The position numbers and the translations under genes are program-made. Shown here in pieces: positions 1 through 8,184 of a DNA stretch of 64,000 bases. This DNA comes from Anderseniella sp. (lineage in GTDB: Bacteria; Pseudomonadota; Alphaproteobacteria; Rhizobiales; Aestuariivirgaceae), in the NCBI GenBank assembly GCA_028289645.1, contig JANQOK010000014.1:62001-126000 (forward strand), written 5' to 3'. Each line of letters opens with the position of its first letter. Position 1 is the stretch's first letter. The notes below the pieces were generated by a model that was not told the DNA's origin, did not search any database, and saw only the letters and a program-made list of their open reading frames with translations.

Positions 1-128
1 TCTGGATCGGTCAGGGCCAATGCCAGGGTGTAGAAATGCACCGGCAGAAACAGCGCCAGGGAAACGCCGGACACACGGTGCAGGATGAAGGCGTACCAAA
101 GTGGGTGGTTGCGGTGCGGGCGCATCAT
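1..128 (-). CDS. sdhC: Succinate dehydrogenase/fumarate reductase cytochrome b subunit (SdhC-like), partial
   Basis: Only the N-terminal 42 codons are inside the window; the gene runs off the left edge. The visible peptide begins MMRPHRNHPLWYAFILHRVS and continues GVSLALFLPVHFYTLAL, the first membrane helix and HRxSG segment typical of the SdhC/cytochrome b556 family, which binds quinone and haem in the inner membrane. Its start overlaps the stop of the preceding subunit gene (positions 125-128), so the two are translationally coupled. The flavoprotein subunit SdhA would be expected further left but is not visible. Family assignment rests on a short segment plus operon context. Confidence 0.75.
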   Translation of the reverse strand, partial: MMRPHRNHPLWYAFILHRVSGVSLALFLPVHFYTLALALTDP

Positions 129-457
129 GACAGGGTCACCGCGATCACTGCACGTGCGCCTAACGCAAACAGGGCCAGTGCCGCGGTCCAGGTCAGCAGT
201 TCCAGAAGCATGCCTTTCAGGCCCAGCACCTCATGGATAACGACTCGCAGGCCAATGGCCGCGTGGATCGATACGGCGACGACAAAACTGCCGTAAAACA
301 GGAACCACGCCACGCTGCCCTGCGTACGACCCAGGATCTCGGCGGCAGACAGCCCGCCCTGGACCGCATAGATCATCACTGCCAGGTGTCCCAGTACCAG
401 TGGCGCCATCAGCACTGCGGTGATCCGCTGCAACATGTATAGCCTGACGGTCAGCAC
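125..457 (-). CDS. sdhD: Succinate dehydrogenase/fumarate reductase membrane anchor subunit (SdhD-like)
   Basis: A 110-residue protein with three hydrophobic segments (about residues 10-32, 45-70 and 83-108) separated by short loops, the usual size and topology of an SDH/FRD membrane anchor. Histidines at the membrane edges (VLGHLAV, SIHAAIG) are candidates for haem or quinone contacts. It starts with GTG one base after the TAA of the iron-sulfur subunit gene and overlaps the next subunit gene by four bases, so the three are one operon. Sequence conservation in this family is low, so the call depends strongly on the adjacent FeS and SdhC-like genes. Confidence 0.75.
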   Translation of the reverse strand: MLTVRLYMLQRITAVLMAPLVLGHLAVMIYAVQGGLSAAEILGRTQGSVAWFLFYGSFVVAVSIHAAIGLRVVIHEVLGLKGMLLELLTWTAALALFALGARAVIAVTLS

Positions 458-458
458 G

Positions 459-1187
459 TTACTTGCTCCTCTTGAAGAACGAGCGCGCCGTCGCCCGCTT
501 CAAGCCGGCAATCGCCGCCATCGGGTTCAGGTCATTTGGGCAGTAGTGACTGCAACTGCCCTGGCTGTGGCAATTGTGGCATCCGCCCGTCCCGGACACG
601 GCATCGAGTATGGCCTGCCTGCCGTCATCCTTTGCGTCATTGTACAGCGTCCATGCCCGCTGCAAGGCTGCCGGGCCGAGATAGTCGGCATTGCCGGCCA
701 CCGTGTCGCAGGCGGCATAACACACCGAACAATTGATACACTCGATACCCTTGTTGGCTTCCAGGCGCGCCGCGTCCTCCGGGTCGATCTGCTCAATCGG
801 CTCGTCGCGGGTCCGCGACGGGTGATGCCTGCCTTCCGCAGCCACCCATTTGTCGAAGAACGGATCCATGTCCGTCGCCAGGTCCTTAATGACCGGCAGG
901 TTGCGCAGCGGACCTATGCTGATCCGATTGTCCTGCAGCGCGACCTTCACATGGGTGCGGCATGTCCAGCGCGGCACCCCGTTGACCATCATGGCGCACG
1001 ATCCGCACATGCCGACGCGACAGGCATAGCGATAGGACAGTGTCGGATCGAGATGCTGCTGGATCCACGACACCACATCCAGGATGGTCTGATTGTCGTG
1101 GGCTGGAACCCTGAAGTCCTCATAGCGGCCGGACACAGCATCGCCACGCCATACCGAAACCTCCAATTCTGCCAGGTCGGATGACAA
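459..1187 (-). CDS. sdhB: Succinate dehydrogenase/fumarate reductase iron-sulfur subunit
   Basis: A 242-residue protein carrying electrons from the flavoprotein to quinone at the cytoplasmic face of the membrane. It has the plant-type [2Fe-2S] site (CRVGMCGSC, then a Cys in WTCRTH), the [4Fe-4S] motif CINCSVCYAAC and the [3Fe-4S] motif CHSQGSCSHYCP followed by NDLNP, in the order and spacing of SdhB/FrdB. The gene order is FeS, anchor, cytochrome, presumably followed by the flavoprotein outside the window. This differs from the common sdhCDAB order and leaves open whether the complex works as a succinate dehydrogenase or a fumarate reductase. Its start lies next to an AT-rich intergenic region with an FNR-type box. 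Confidence 0.9.
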   Translation of the reverse strand: MSSDLAELEVSVWRGDAVSGRYEDFRVPAHDNQTILDVVSWIQQHLDPTLSYRYACRVGMCGSCAMMVNGVPRWTCRTHVKVALQDNRISIGPLRNLPVIKDLATDMDPFFDKWVAAEGRHHPSRTRDEPIEQIDPEDAARLEANKGIECINCSVCYAACDTVAGNADYLGPAALQRAWTLYNDAKDDGRQAILDAVSGTGGCHNCHSQGSCSHYCPNDLNPMAAIAGLKRATARSFFKRSK

Positions 1188-1399
1188 ATCACCGCTCCAG
1201 TATCAGGACAGGCACCATCATCCGTCTATCTATATGTATATATTTTTCTAACGAAAAGAGATAAAAACTAACTGCAAATGTAAATTTGAATTACAAAAAT
1301 TCCAGCACGTCGATGAGGCATGTCATTTGATTTGCATCAAGATATGTTGCGTTTTTGCACATTACCATTGCGGTCATCATCAACTTTGAGGTGGCCGAC
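1188..1399. other. AT-rich divergent intergenic region
   Basis: This 212-base region separates the minus-strand sdh operon from the plus-strand usp gene. It is much richer in A and T than its surroundings, particularly around 1225-1300, as expected for promoters. It contains a perfect FNR/Anr-type box at 1327-1340. No small ORF is convincing here. Confidence 0.6.
1327..1340. promoter_or_regulatory. FNR/Anr-type box upstream of usp
   Basis: TTGATTTGCATCAA is a perfect TTGAY-N4-RTCAA match. Its centre is about 66 bases before the usp ATG at 1400, compatible with a class II activator site at -41.5 and a start of transcription near 1375. It could also act on the divergent sdh operon about 140 bases away. 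The factor is not in the window. Confidence 0.8.
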
Positions 1400-1834
1400 A
1401 TGTTTAAAACTATCGTCGTTGCAATTGATGGATCCGAACAGGCCGCACATGCGCTTGCCACGGCTTGCGACATTGCAGACAAGTACAAGGCTGCGGTTCA
1501 TCTGGTGCATTCGCCTGAACTGGAAACCACAGCAATTGCGGTAGGCTCCGGCGCCGTTGCCATTGCACCTGACGCGAGCAAGATTGCCGAGGCAGGAAAG
1601 CATGTCATGGACCAGGCGGTGAAACAGGCAGAAGCCCAGGGTTGCAAGCCGGCTGAATGCATCATTGGCAATGGCGACCCGGCCGAGGAAATCCTGCAGC
1701 AGGCGGAAAAATCGAAGGCCGACCTGATCGTGACCGGCCGCCGCGGACTTGGCGGGCTCGCCAGTCTTTTGCTCGGCAGCGTGTCGCACAAGGTCAGCCA
1801 GAATGCACCGTGCACCTGCATGACCGTAAAGTAG
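1400..1834 (+). CDS. Universal stress protein, single UspA domain
   Basis: A 144-residue single-domain Usp. It starts MFKTIVVAIDGS, the usual first beta strand of the fold, and carries the ATP-binding signature GRRGLGGLASLLLGSVS (G-2x-G-9x-G-S) near the C terminus, so it is probably a nucleotide-binding member. An upstream in-frame ATG at 1355 would add 15 residues that do not fit the family; the start at 1400 is preceded by GAGGTGG. Nucleotide-binding Usp proteins are commonly induced by stress and oxygen limitation, which fits the perfect FNR-type box upstream. Client and exact role are unknown. Confidence 0.93.
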   Translation: MFKTIVVAIDGSEQAAHALATACDIADKYKAAVHLVHSPELETTAIAVGSGAVAIAPDASKIAEAGKHVMDQAVKQAEAQGCKPAECIIGNGDPAEEILQQAEKSKADLIVTGRRGLGGLASLLLGSVSHKVSQNAPCTCMTVK

Positions 1835-1939
1835 GCGGAAAAACCTCAAGCCTTGCACCTGGCCGGTTCCATTTTTGCCAACATCGGCCGGACTTACAGA
1901 CAGCGTCTTTCTGCTGTCTGCAGATTTCTCCACGGACAA

Positions 1940-1966
1940 TGTCGATTTCGATGATCGCCGTTCGTC
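1940..1966 (+). promoter_or_regulatory. Putative ECF42-type sigma promoter before the DGPF protein
   Basis: TGTCGA at 1940-1945 is followed 17 bases later by CGTC at 1963-1966. This matches the -35 TGTCGA and -10 CG(A/T)C pattern described for ECF42 sigma factors. It lies upstream of the YCII/DGPF gene, which precedes an ECF42-like sigma gene, so it probably drives autoregulated expression of the pair. Confidence 0.6.
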
Positions 1967-1970
1967 TGGT

Positions 1971-1985
1971 ATGTACCAGGTACAT
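1971..1985. promoter_or_regulatory. Perfect 15-base palindrome in the 5' leader of the DGPF gene
   Basis: ATGTACC-A-GGTACAT is a perfect inverted repeat with a one-base centre. It begins four bases after the proposed -10 element and lies 33-47 bases before the ATG at 2018, a good place for an operator. No regulator gene is adjacent, so its function is open. Confidence 0.45.
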
Positions 1986-2017
1986 GGCGTTCCTGGTTCA
2001 TCGCAAGGAGAAATCAA

Positions 2018-2371
2018 ATGCAGTATATGCTTCTCATCTACACCGCCGAAGGTTCAGGCCCCCAGCCGGGAACAGATGAGTTCGGACCGTTCATGAAGGG
2101 CTATGTGGACTTCACCGAAAGGGTCAAACAGGAAGGCAAATTCGTCGCCGGAGACGCTCTGCAGCCGGTGGTGACCGCCACCACGGTTGCCGTGCGTTCC
2201 GGCAAGACGGACACCATGGACGGACCGTTCGCGGAAACCAAGGAACAATTGGGCGGATATTATCTGCTGGATTGTGAAGACCTCGACGACGCGGTCAAAT
2301 ATGCCGCCATGATACCGTCTGCCGAACATGGGCGCATTGAAGTGCGCCCGGTGATGGTTTGGGACGACTAG
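2018..2371 (+). CDS. YCII-related (DGPF) domain protein
   Basis: A 117-residue single-domain protein of the YCII/DGPF family (dimeric alpha-beta barrel fold). It begins MQYMLLIYTAEG and contains the name-giving MDGPFAETKEQLGGYYLLD segment, followed by a C-terminal GRIEVRPVM strand typical of PCG-type members. The biochemical function of DGPF proteins is not settled. Their genes are repeatedly found immediately before ECF42 sigma factors and are known targets of them, exactly the arrangement here (15 bases between stop and next ATG). The start is supported by AAGGAGA seven bases upstream. Confidence 0.93.
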   Translation: MQYMLLIYTAEGSGPQPGTDEFGPFMKGYVDFTERVKQEGKFVAGDALQPVVTATTVAVRSGKTDTMDGPFAETKEQLGGYYLLDCEDLDDAVKYAAMIPSAEHGRIEVRPVMVWDD

Positions 2372-2386
2372 TGGCTGATCGCTGAC

Positions 2387-3628
2387 ATGCTGCCCCCTGC
2401 CGCGCTGGAACGTGCAATCAACCGGACCGTCCGTGAACAATGGGGGCGCATACTTGCGAGCCTGGTGAAATCGGTTGGCGACCTGCAACTGGCGGAAGAC
2501 AGTTTGCAGGACGCCGTCGTGTCAGCCATGAGCCACTGGCAGACAAACGGCCTGCCCGATTCACCTGCAGCCTGGCTGCTGACCGCAGCGCGCAGGAAAG
2601 CCATCGACCGACTGCGGCGCGACCGCAGCTTTGCGTCCCGGCAGGATGAGATTGCATACCTTGCCGAACTCGAGAACCAGGCGCACAACGATGAGGCGGA
2701 CGTCATCCCGGATAAGCGGCTGGAAATGATTTTCACCTGCTGCCATCCGGCGCTGGCGGAAAAAACCCGGGTGGCGCTGACCCTGCGCACGCTGGGCGGC
2801 CTTACCACAGAGGAAATAGCCCACGCATTTCTCGACAAGCCAGACGCAATGGCGCAGCGCCTGGTGCGGGCCAAGCGGAAGATTTCGCTGGCCGGCATTC
2901 CGTACAAGATTCCCGACGCCGAGGTCTTGCCGGAGCGGATTGCCTCCGTCCTCAGCGTCATTTACCTGATTTTCAATGAGGGTTACGCGGCAACAGCCGG
3001 TGACCGTCTTACCCGCACAGACCTGATTGAGGAAGCCATTCGTCTGGCCCGCATCGTGCGCCAGCTGATGCCGGACGATACCGAGGTCGGCGGTCTTCTG
3101 GCGCTGATGCTCCTGCATGACGCCAGGCGCATTGCACGCACAGGAAAACATGGCGAACTGGTACCGCTTGAAAAACAGAACCGTGCGCGATGGGACAAGG
3201 CAAAGATCGCAGAAGGCGCCGCCATTCTTGAACAGGTTCTGCCCAGGCAGCGTCCGGGCCCCTATCAGTTGCAGGCCGCCATCAGCGCGCTGCACGCCCA
3301 AAGCCCATCCTGGCAAGCAACCGACTGGCCTCAGATAGAAGCCCTCTACCAACTGCTCTACGCCATTCAGCCTTCCCCTGTCATACGCATCAATCAGGCC
3401 GTCGTGGTTTCTTATGCAAGATCGCCTGAAACTGCACTGGCAATGCTGGATGAAGCAGCGAGCGGCGGTTCTCTCGATGCCTATCAGCCATACTTTGCCG
3501 CCCGGGCAGATGTGCTGGCTCGGGCCGGCAGGACGCAAGAAGCCAAGCAATGCCTGGCTACTGCAATCGACCTGTCCGACAACACCCTGGAGAAGACTTT
3601 CCTGAGCGACAAAGCTGCAAGCCTGTAG
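2387..3628 (+). CDS. ECF42-type RNA polymerase sigma factor with C-terminal TPR-like extension
   Basis: A 413-residue protein, more than twice the length of a typical ECF sigma factor. Residues about 1-80 match sigma region 2 (LAEDSLQDAVVSAM, AWLLTAARRKAIDRLR), and about 100-165 match region 4 (TRVALTLRTLGGLTTEEIAHAFL). A segment with IYLIFNEGY follows, diagnostic of the long ECF42 group, and then a roughly 200-residue helical, TPR-like extension (ARADVLARAGRTQEAKQCL). In that group the extension is needed for activity and there is no dedicated anti-sigma factor; none is seen here. Upstream partner: the DGPF protein at 2018. Input signal unknown. A good ribosome-binding site is not evident, so translational coupling is possible. 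Confidence 0.93.
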   Translation: MLPPAALERAINRTVREQWGRILASLVKSVGDLQLAEDSLQDAVVSAMSHWQTNGLPDSPAAWLLTAARRKAIDRLRRDRSFASRQDEIAYLAELENQAHNDEADVIPDKRLEMIFTCCHPALAEKTRVALTLRTLGGLTTEEIAHAFLDKPDAMAQRLVRAKRKISLAGIPYKIPDAEVLPERIASVLSVIYLIFNEGYAATAGDRLTRTDLIEEAIRLARIVRQLMPDDTEVGGLLALMLLHDARRIARTGKHGELVPLEKQNRARWDKAKIAEGAAILEQVLPRQRPGPYQLQAAISALHAQSPSWQATDWPQIEALYQLLYAIQPSPVIRINQAVVVSYARSPETALAMLDEAASGGSLDAYQPYFAARADVLARAGRTQEAKQCLATAIDLSDNTLEKTFLSDKAASL

Positions 3629-3797
3629 ACTCCGATTGTCGGCGCCGGCACCTGGCGGGCATACAACCTGCGCTTCACATCTGCGCCTAAGCCTTTGCAA
3701 ACACTCAAGTAAAGCAGCGCACTTGAATCAAGACGTCATCGTTCACCGAGGTTTTGAACCGCAATATGTGCAACAACTTTGAACCGAACCGGCATGG

Positions 3798-4307
3798 TCA
3801 GAATCCATGCCGCAACTCGCGCCTGACACGGGCCAGCACGGACCCTGCAGTCTCACTGGTCATCGCCTCGTCCAGGATGTTAACGGCTTCCGGCTGCAAC
3901 TCCGGAAACCGGCGGGCCAGTTCGCAAAAGCCACTATAGGCCCATGCCCTGACAAACTTGGCGTCATCTTCCAGGCACACACGAACGAAAGCCTCTACGG
4001 TCGTTTTTTCCGACTCCGCAATCGGCATCCTGGCGATGCATTGCAGGACGTGCAGCCTGGCGTCCCATTGAACGAGACCGGAGGCTCTGCTGTAAATTGC
4101 AGCCACCAGCTCTTCACCGAGGTCTGCGCCGCCTGCATCAAAATGATGTTTCAGCAACCAGGTTGCCCCACTTTGCAATTCGGCGTCGTCGAGCATGTCG
4201 GCAAGCCCAGTCAGGAACCCGGGCCGGTCCCGGTGACGATCGAATACATCCGAAATGAAGTCTTTCGACTTCCGGTCCCATTGTGCAATTTCGGCTTTCA
4301 GTGACAT
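3798..4307 (-). CDS. HEAT-repeat-like protein of unknown function
   Basis: A 169-residue, probably all-helical protein. Residues 60-160 look like HEAT-type helix pairs (WDARLHVLQCIARM, KFVRAWAYSGFCELARRFPEL). There is no signal peptide or membrane helix, so it is predicted to be cytoplasmic. It begins 24 bases after the stop of the P-type ATPase gene on the same strand and is probably the third gene of the usp-ATPase operon, downstream of the FNR-type box at 8153. HEAT proteins usually act as scaffolds; no enzyme motif is visible. Confidence 0.75.
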   Translation of the reverse strand: MSLKAEIAQWDRKSKDFISDVFDRHRDRPGFLTGLADMLDDAELQSGATWLLKHHFDAGGADLGEELVAAIYSRASGLVQWDARLHVLQCIARMPIAESEKTTVEAFVRVCLEDDAKFVRAWAYSGFCELARRFPELQPEAVNILDEAMTSETAGSVLARVRRELRHGF

Positions 4308-4331
4308 CCAGCCCGCCTGCTCCCGCCTGGT

Positions 4332-7076
4332 TCAATCTGCCGCGTCGTCGCTGCGCCTGAACAGCAGGCGGATCTGCTTCTCAGTTTCGACGATGGCGAA
4401 CAGGACGACCCCGACCGCCACAATCAGCATACCATCAAACAAAGAGACTGCCTCGGTTGAGAACACCTCCTGCAACGGCGCAACATAGGTGATCGCAAAC
4501 TGCAGAATTGTGACACCTATGACCGTGACCCAGATGATCCTGGTCCCGCGCAAGCCTTTCCAGGTCAGGGAGGTGCCGTAAATGTTCCGCACGAAAAACA
4601 GGTGGAATATCTCCATCACCACCAATGTGTTCATCACCATGGTGCGCGCGAGGTCAACGGAGTAACCACGGTCAATTGCATACGCATAAATGCCGAACAC
4701 ACCGCACAGGAAAAGCACAGATACCAGCACAATGTGCCAGGCCAGTCCGCCGGTCAGCAGCGGCTCGCTTCGTGGACGCGGCCGTCGCCGCATGGTGTTG
4801 GCTTCAGTCGCCTCGAAGGCAAGCACGATCCCCAGCGTGCTGGCCGTTATCAGGTTGATCCACAGTATCTGCAGCGGTGTGATCGGCAGCGTCATGCTGA
4901 GAAGCAGCGCAACAATGATCACCAGGGTCTCTCCGGCATTGGTCGGCAGCGTCCAGCTGATAACCTTCTGGATGTTGTCGTACACCGTGCGCCCTTCCCG
5001 CACCGCCGCAACGATCGAGGCGAAGTTGTCATCCGCAAGAACCAGCTCCGCAGCCTCCTTGGCCGCCTCGCTGCCTTTCTTGCCCATGGCAATACCGGTG
5101 TCGGCACGCCGCAGGGCCGGCGCGTCATTGACCCCATCACCAGTCATGGCTACGGTCATGCCATGGGCCTGAAGCGCCATGACCAGTCTTAGCTTGTGTT
5201 CCGGGTTGGTGCGCGCAAACACATTAGTCTGCAGCGCAGCGCCGGCCAGCGTGGCATCATCCATCAGGTCAAGATCTGCTCCGGTCAGAACAGCGCCTGG
5301 ATTGTGCAAGCCGACCTGTCGGGCAATAGCCGTCGCAGTGCCGGGATGGTCGCCAGTGATCATCTTAATTCGGATGCCTGCACCGTGACACTCTTTAACG
5401 GCTTCAATCGCTTCAGGCCGCGGCGGGTCTATCAGCCCGGCCAGTCCCAGTAGCACAAGACCATCTTCAACATCGCCATTGTCCAGGGCAGTCTGTCCGG
5501 CGTCCGCAGGTCTTATCGCAATTGCCAGCACACGCTGACCCTGCGCCGCGATTTCTTTGGACTTCTCACTCCAGTAGGCCTCATCCAGCAACTCGGCCTT
5601 GCCGGCGCCGGTGCGCTGTTTTCCGCACATCGACAATATCTGTTCCGGCGCACCTTTGACCGCAATCCAGGCCGAACCTTCCTGATTGCGGTTCAAGGTG
5701 GCCATGAACCGGTGCTTGGCATCAAAGGGTATTGCGTCAATGCGTGTCCAGGTGTCGGTTTCCCGCGCCGCGTCCAGGCCGGTCTTGCCTGCAAGCACCA
5801 GCAACGCTCCTTCCATGGGATCGCCTTCAACCACCCATGATCCGTTGTGATGCCGCAGCGCAGAATCGTTACACAAGGCTGCCGCCCGGCCGAGTTCCTG
5901 CACAACAGGATGATCGAGCCCGTCCACCACCGCCCCGTTCAGCATCATGTTGCCGTCCGGCTCATAGCCATCGCCGTCTACGGCAAAGACCTGGTCCCCG
6001 GTTACCACGGATGCGACCATCATCTCATTGCGGGTCAGCGTGCCGGTCTTGTCGGTGCAGATCACTGAAACCGAGCCCAGGGTTTCAATGGCCGGCAACC
6101 GCCGGACAATGGCGTTACGGCGCGCCATGGCCTGCACGCCGACCGCCAGCGTGATGGTCAGCACGGCGGGCAGTCCTTCCGGGATTGCCGCCACCGACAA
6201 CCCCACGACCACCATGAACAGCTCATTGAACTCAAGGTGGCCGACGAAGTAGCCGAACACCAGCAGCGTTGCCGCCACGATCAGAATCAGGACAGTCAGC
6301 CAGCGGGCGAACCCGTCCATCTGCCTGACCAGCGGTGTGGTCAGCACTTCAACGGTTGAGATCATGCTGCTGATACGGCCAATCTCGGTCGCTGCACCGG
6401 TTGCGACCACCGCGGCCTTGCCGAAGCCGCTTGTTACCAGCGTGCCGTTGAACGCCATGCAGGACCGGTCCCCCAGCATGGCATCTGCCGCGACAGCCTT
6501 GGTGTGTTTGTCCACCGGCACCGACTCGCCGGTGAGTATGGCTTCCTGGATCTGAAGGCCGTGGGTTTCCAGCAGGCGGACATCCGCCGGCACCTTGTCG
6601 CCCGCTTCCAGCAGCACAATGTCTCCCGGCACCAGCAAGTGCCCCTCGACACTTCTGCGCTGCCCGTCACGCAGCACCGAGGCGCGAAGCGCCAGCATCT
6701 GGCGGATGGCGGCCATGGCCTTCTCGGCCTTGCCCTCCTGTATGTAGCCGATCGCCGCGTTGGCCAGCACCACGGCCAGGATAGCGATCGTATCGATCAC
6801 ATGGCCGAGCAGCATGGTGATCGCGGCAGAACCCAGCAGCACGTAGATCAGGATGTTATGGAAGTGCAGCACAAAGCGATGCAGCGCACTGCGGCTACGA
6901 GGCTCTGGCAACCGGTTGGGCCCGTGCAGTTTCAGTCTTTCAGCCACCTCGGCCTCAGTCAGGCCACGAGGTGACGTGTCCAGTCTCTCAACGACCCTGT
7001 CACCGGCAATCTCATGCCAGTTGTCCGCACGGCTTCCGACGCTGTCGCCGGGCGCGATATGACCATGTTCATTCAT
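4332..7076 (-). CDS. P2-type cation-transporting ATPase
   Basis: A 914-residue membrane pump of normal P2 ATPase length. Visible landmarks in order: an N-terminal actuator region with LTGESVPVDK, the TM4 metal-site motif IPEGLP, the phosphorylation motif DKTGTLTRNEM, a nucleotide-binding region with KGAPEQ, the hinge MTGDGVNDAPAL, and six C-terminal helices. PEGLP is shared with Ca2+ pumps, but in TM6 the NLITAST segment replaces the usual NLVTDG, so the calcium-site Asp is missing and the ion is uncertain. The gene overlaps the upstream universal stress gene by eight bases. ATPases of this kind often accompany low-oxygen Usp genes. Confidence 0.93.
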   Translation of the reverse strand: MNEHGHIAPGDSVGSRADNWHEIAGDRVVERLDTSPRGLTEAEVAERLKLHGPNRLPEPRSRSALHRFVLHFHNILIYVLLGSAAITMLLGHVIDTIAILAVVLANAAIGYIQEGKAEKAMAAIRQMLALRASVLRDGQRRSVEGHLLVPGDIVLLEAGDKVPADVRLLETHGLQIQEAILTGESVPVDKHTKAVAADAMLGDRSCMAFNGTLVTSGFGKAAVVATGAATEIGRISSMISTVEVLTTPLVRQMDGFARWLTVLILIVAATLLVFGYFVGHLEFNELFMVVVGLSVAAIPEGLPAVLTITLAVGVQAMARRNAIVRRLPAIETLGSVSVICTDKTGTLTRNEMMVASVVTGDQVFAVDGDGYEPDGNMMLNGAVVDGLDHPVVQELGRAAALCNDSALRHHNGSWVVEGDPMEGALLVLAGKTGLDAARETDTWTRIDAIPFDAKHRFMATLNRNQEGSAWIAVKGAPEQILSMCGKQRTGAGKAELLDEAYWSEKSKEIAAQGQRVLAIAIRPADAGQTALDNGDVEDGLVLLGLAGLIDPPRPEAIEAVKECHGAGIRIKMITGDHPGTATAIARQVGLHNPGAVLTGADLDLMDDATLAGAALQTNVFARTNPEHKLRLVMALQAHGMTVAMTGDGVNDAPALRRADTGIAMGKKGSEAAKEAAELVLADDNFASIVAAVREGRTVYDNIQKVISWTLPTNAGETLVIIVALLLSMTLPITPLQILWINLITASTLGIVLAFEATEANTMRRRPRPRSEPLLTGGLAWHIVLVSVLFLCGVFGIYAYAIDRGYSVDLARTMVMNTLVVMEIFHLFFVRNIYGTSLTWKGLRGTRIIWVTVIGVTILQFAITYVAPLQEVFSTEAVSLFDGMLIVAVGVVLFAIVETEKQIRLLFRRSDDAAD

Positions 7077-8067
7077 CGAGCGTCACGCTGGGGATAAAGC
7101 CGGCAGGCTTCACTGCAAGTACGGAACAGCTGATATGATCCAGTATGGTCTCCGCGGTGTTGCCCATGACCAGTCCGGAGACACCGCTTCGCCCGACCGT
7201 GCCCATGATCAGCAGGTCCGCTCCGATGTCAGATACCAGCCGAGGTATCTCCACCTCCGGATCACCCTGCGGCAAGTGGGTCTTCAGCTTGACACTCTCA
7301 GCAACATCCTGCCCAAACCAGTTGATCGCCTGTTCCATAAGGTTCCTGAGCCAGCTCGTATGCATGCGCTTGACTGTGGTGACATATGCATCGATCTCCT
7401 GCTGGGGCAGGTTGACCCGCGCCCGGCTGAATGGCGACAGAAACGGCGGCGCCCAGGCGTGGCCGACATGCAGCCGGGCTCCTGCGCCGGCACACAGGGA
7501 AAGCGACAGTTCAAGTATCTGCCTGTTCAGCGCATCCTTTGCAGGCGGGTCCCATATGTCGTTTTCAAGCGGTGTCTCAATGTCTGCGTCAACCGCGGCA
7601 AGCACATTGTCGAAAGCACCGTAGGCTTCACCTTTCGACAGCCAAACCGGACACGGGCATTCGCGCAACAGCCGCATGTCCAGCCGGCCGAACAGCCGGT
7701 CCAGCAGGCCGCTTGGACCGATTGACTTGATTACCAGATCATAGTCATGCCGCAGGACTTCACGCACCACTTGAATATGCCGCCGGCCCTCGATGACCTT
7801 TGATTTGAGCTTCCTGTCCGGGCTTGCCGACTGTGCAAGTTGCTGCAACTGTTCCTTAGACTCCTTGATCCAGCGCGATTGCAGCAAAATGGAAATGTTG
7901 GAGGCAAATGTGACCGCCGGCGGGTCCAGAACGGTTATCAGGTCAACCTGGCCTTCGCTGTCAGCCGCAATTTTCAACCCCAGTTGCAGGGTCTCCATGG
8001 CGATCGGCGAATTCTCCTCATGCACATACAGGATCTTTCTGAACCGACGCATTCCTCTCTCCGGCAA
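7069..8067 (-). CDS. Tandem-domain universal stress protein
   Basis: A 332-residue cytoplasmic protein with two Usp domains. The first (residues 1-145, RFRKILYVHEEN) lacks a clear ATP loop. The second (about 165-320) ends with MGTVGRSGVSGLVMGNTAE, a near-canonical nucleotide-binding loop. It resembles the UspE type of tandem proteins. It is first in an operon with the P-type ATPase (eight-base overlap) and the HEAT-like gene, and a perfect FNR-type box lies 86 bases upstream of its ATG. A role in low-oxygen stress and pump regulation is an inference from context. Confidence 0.93.
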   Translation of the reverse strand: MPERGMRRFRKILYVHEENSPIAMETLQLGLKIAADSEGQVDLITVLDPPAVTFASNISILLQSRWIKESKEQLQQLAQSASPDRKLKSKVIEGRRHIQVVREVLRHDYDLVIKSIGPSGLLDRLFGRLDMRLLRECPCPVWLSKGEAYGAFDNVLAAVDADIETPLENDIWDPPAKDALNRQILELSLSLCAGAGARLHVGHAWAPPFLSPFSRARVNLPQQEIDAYVTTVKRMHTSWLRNLMEQAINWFGQDVAESVKLKTHLPQGDPEVEIPRLVSDIGADLLIMGTVGRSGVSGLVMGNTAETILDHISCSVLAVKPAGFIPSVTLDE

Positions 8068-8152
8068 TAATCAGTGGTGAAATCAGCTGCCGACATGCAC
8101 GCATGTCGCAAGGCTGTCAGGCGCACCTTGAGGGGCATCGCAACCGACTTCA

Positions 8153-8166
8153 TTGACCTGCATCAA
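8153..8166. promoter_or_regulatory. FNR/Anr-type box upstream of the usp-ATPase operon
   Basis: TTGACCTGCATCAA is a perfect TTGAY-N4-RTCAA match. It lies between the stop of the kinase/ATPase gene (8185) and the minus-strand usp start (8067), so the usp-ATPase-HEAT operon is the only obvious target. Confidence 0.8.
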
Positions 8167-8184
8167 TGGGATTTGCCGACCGGA

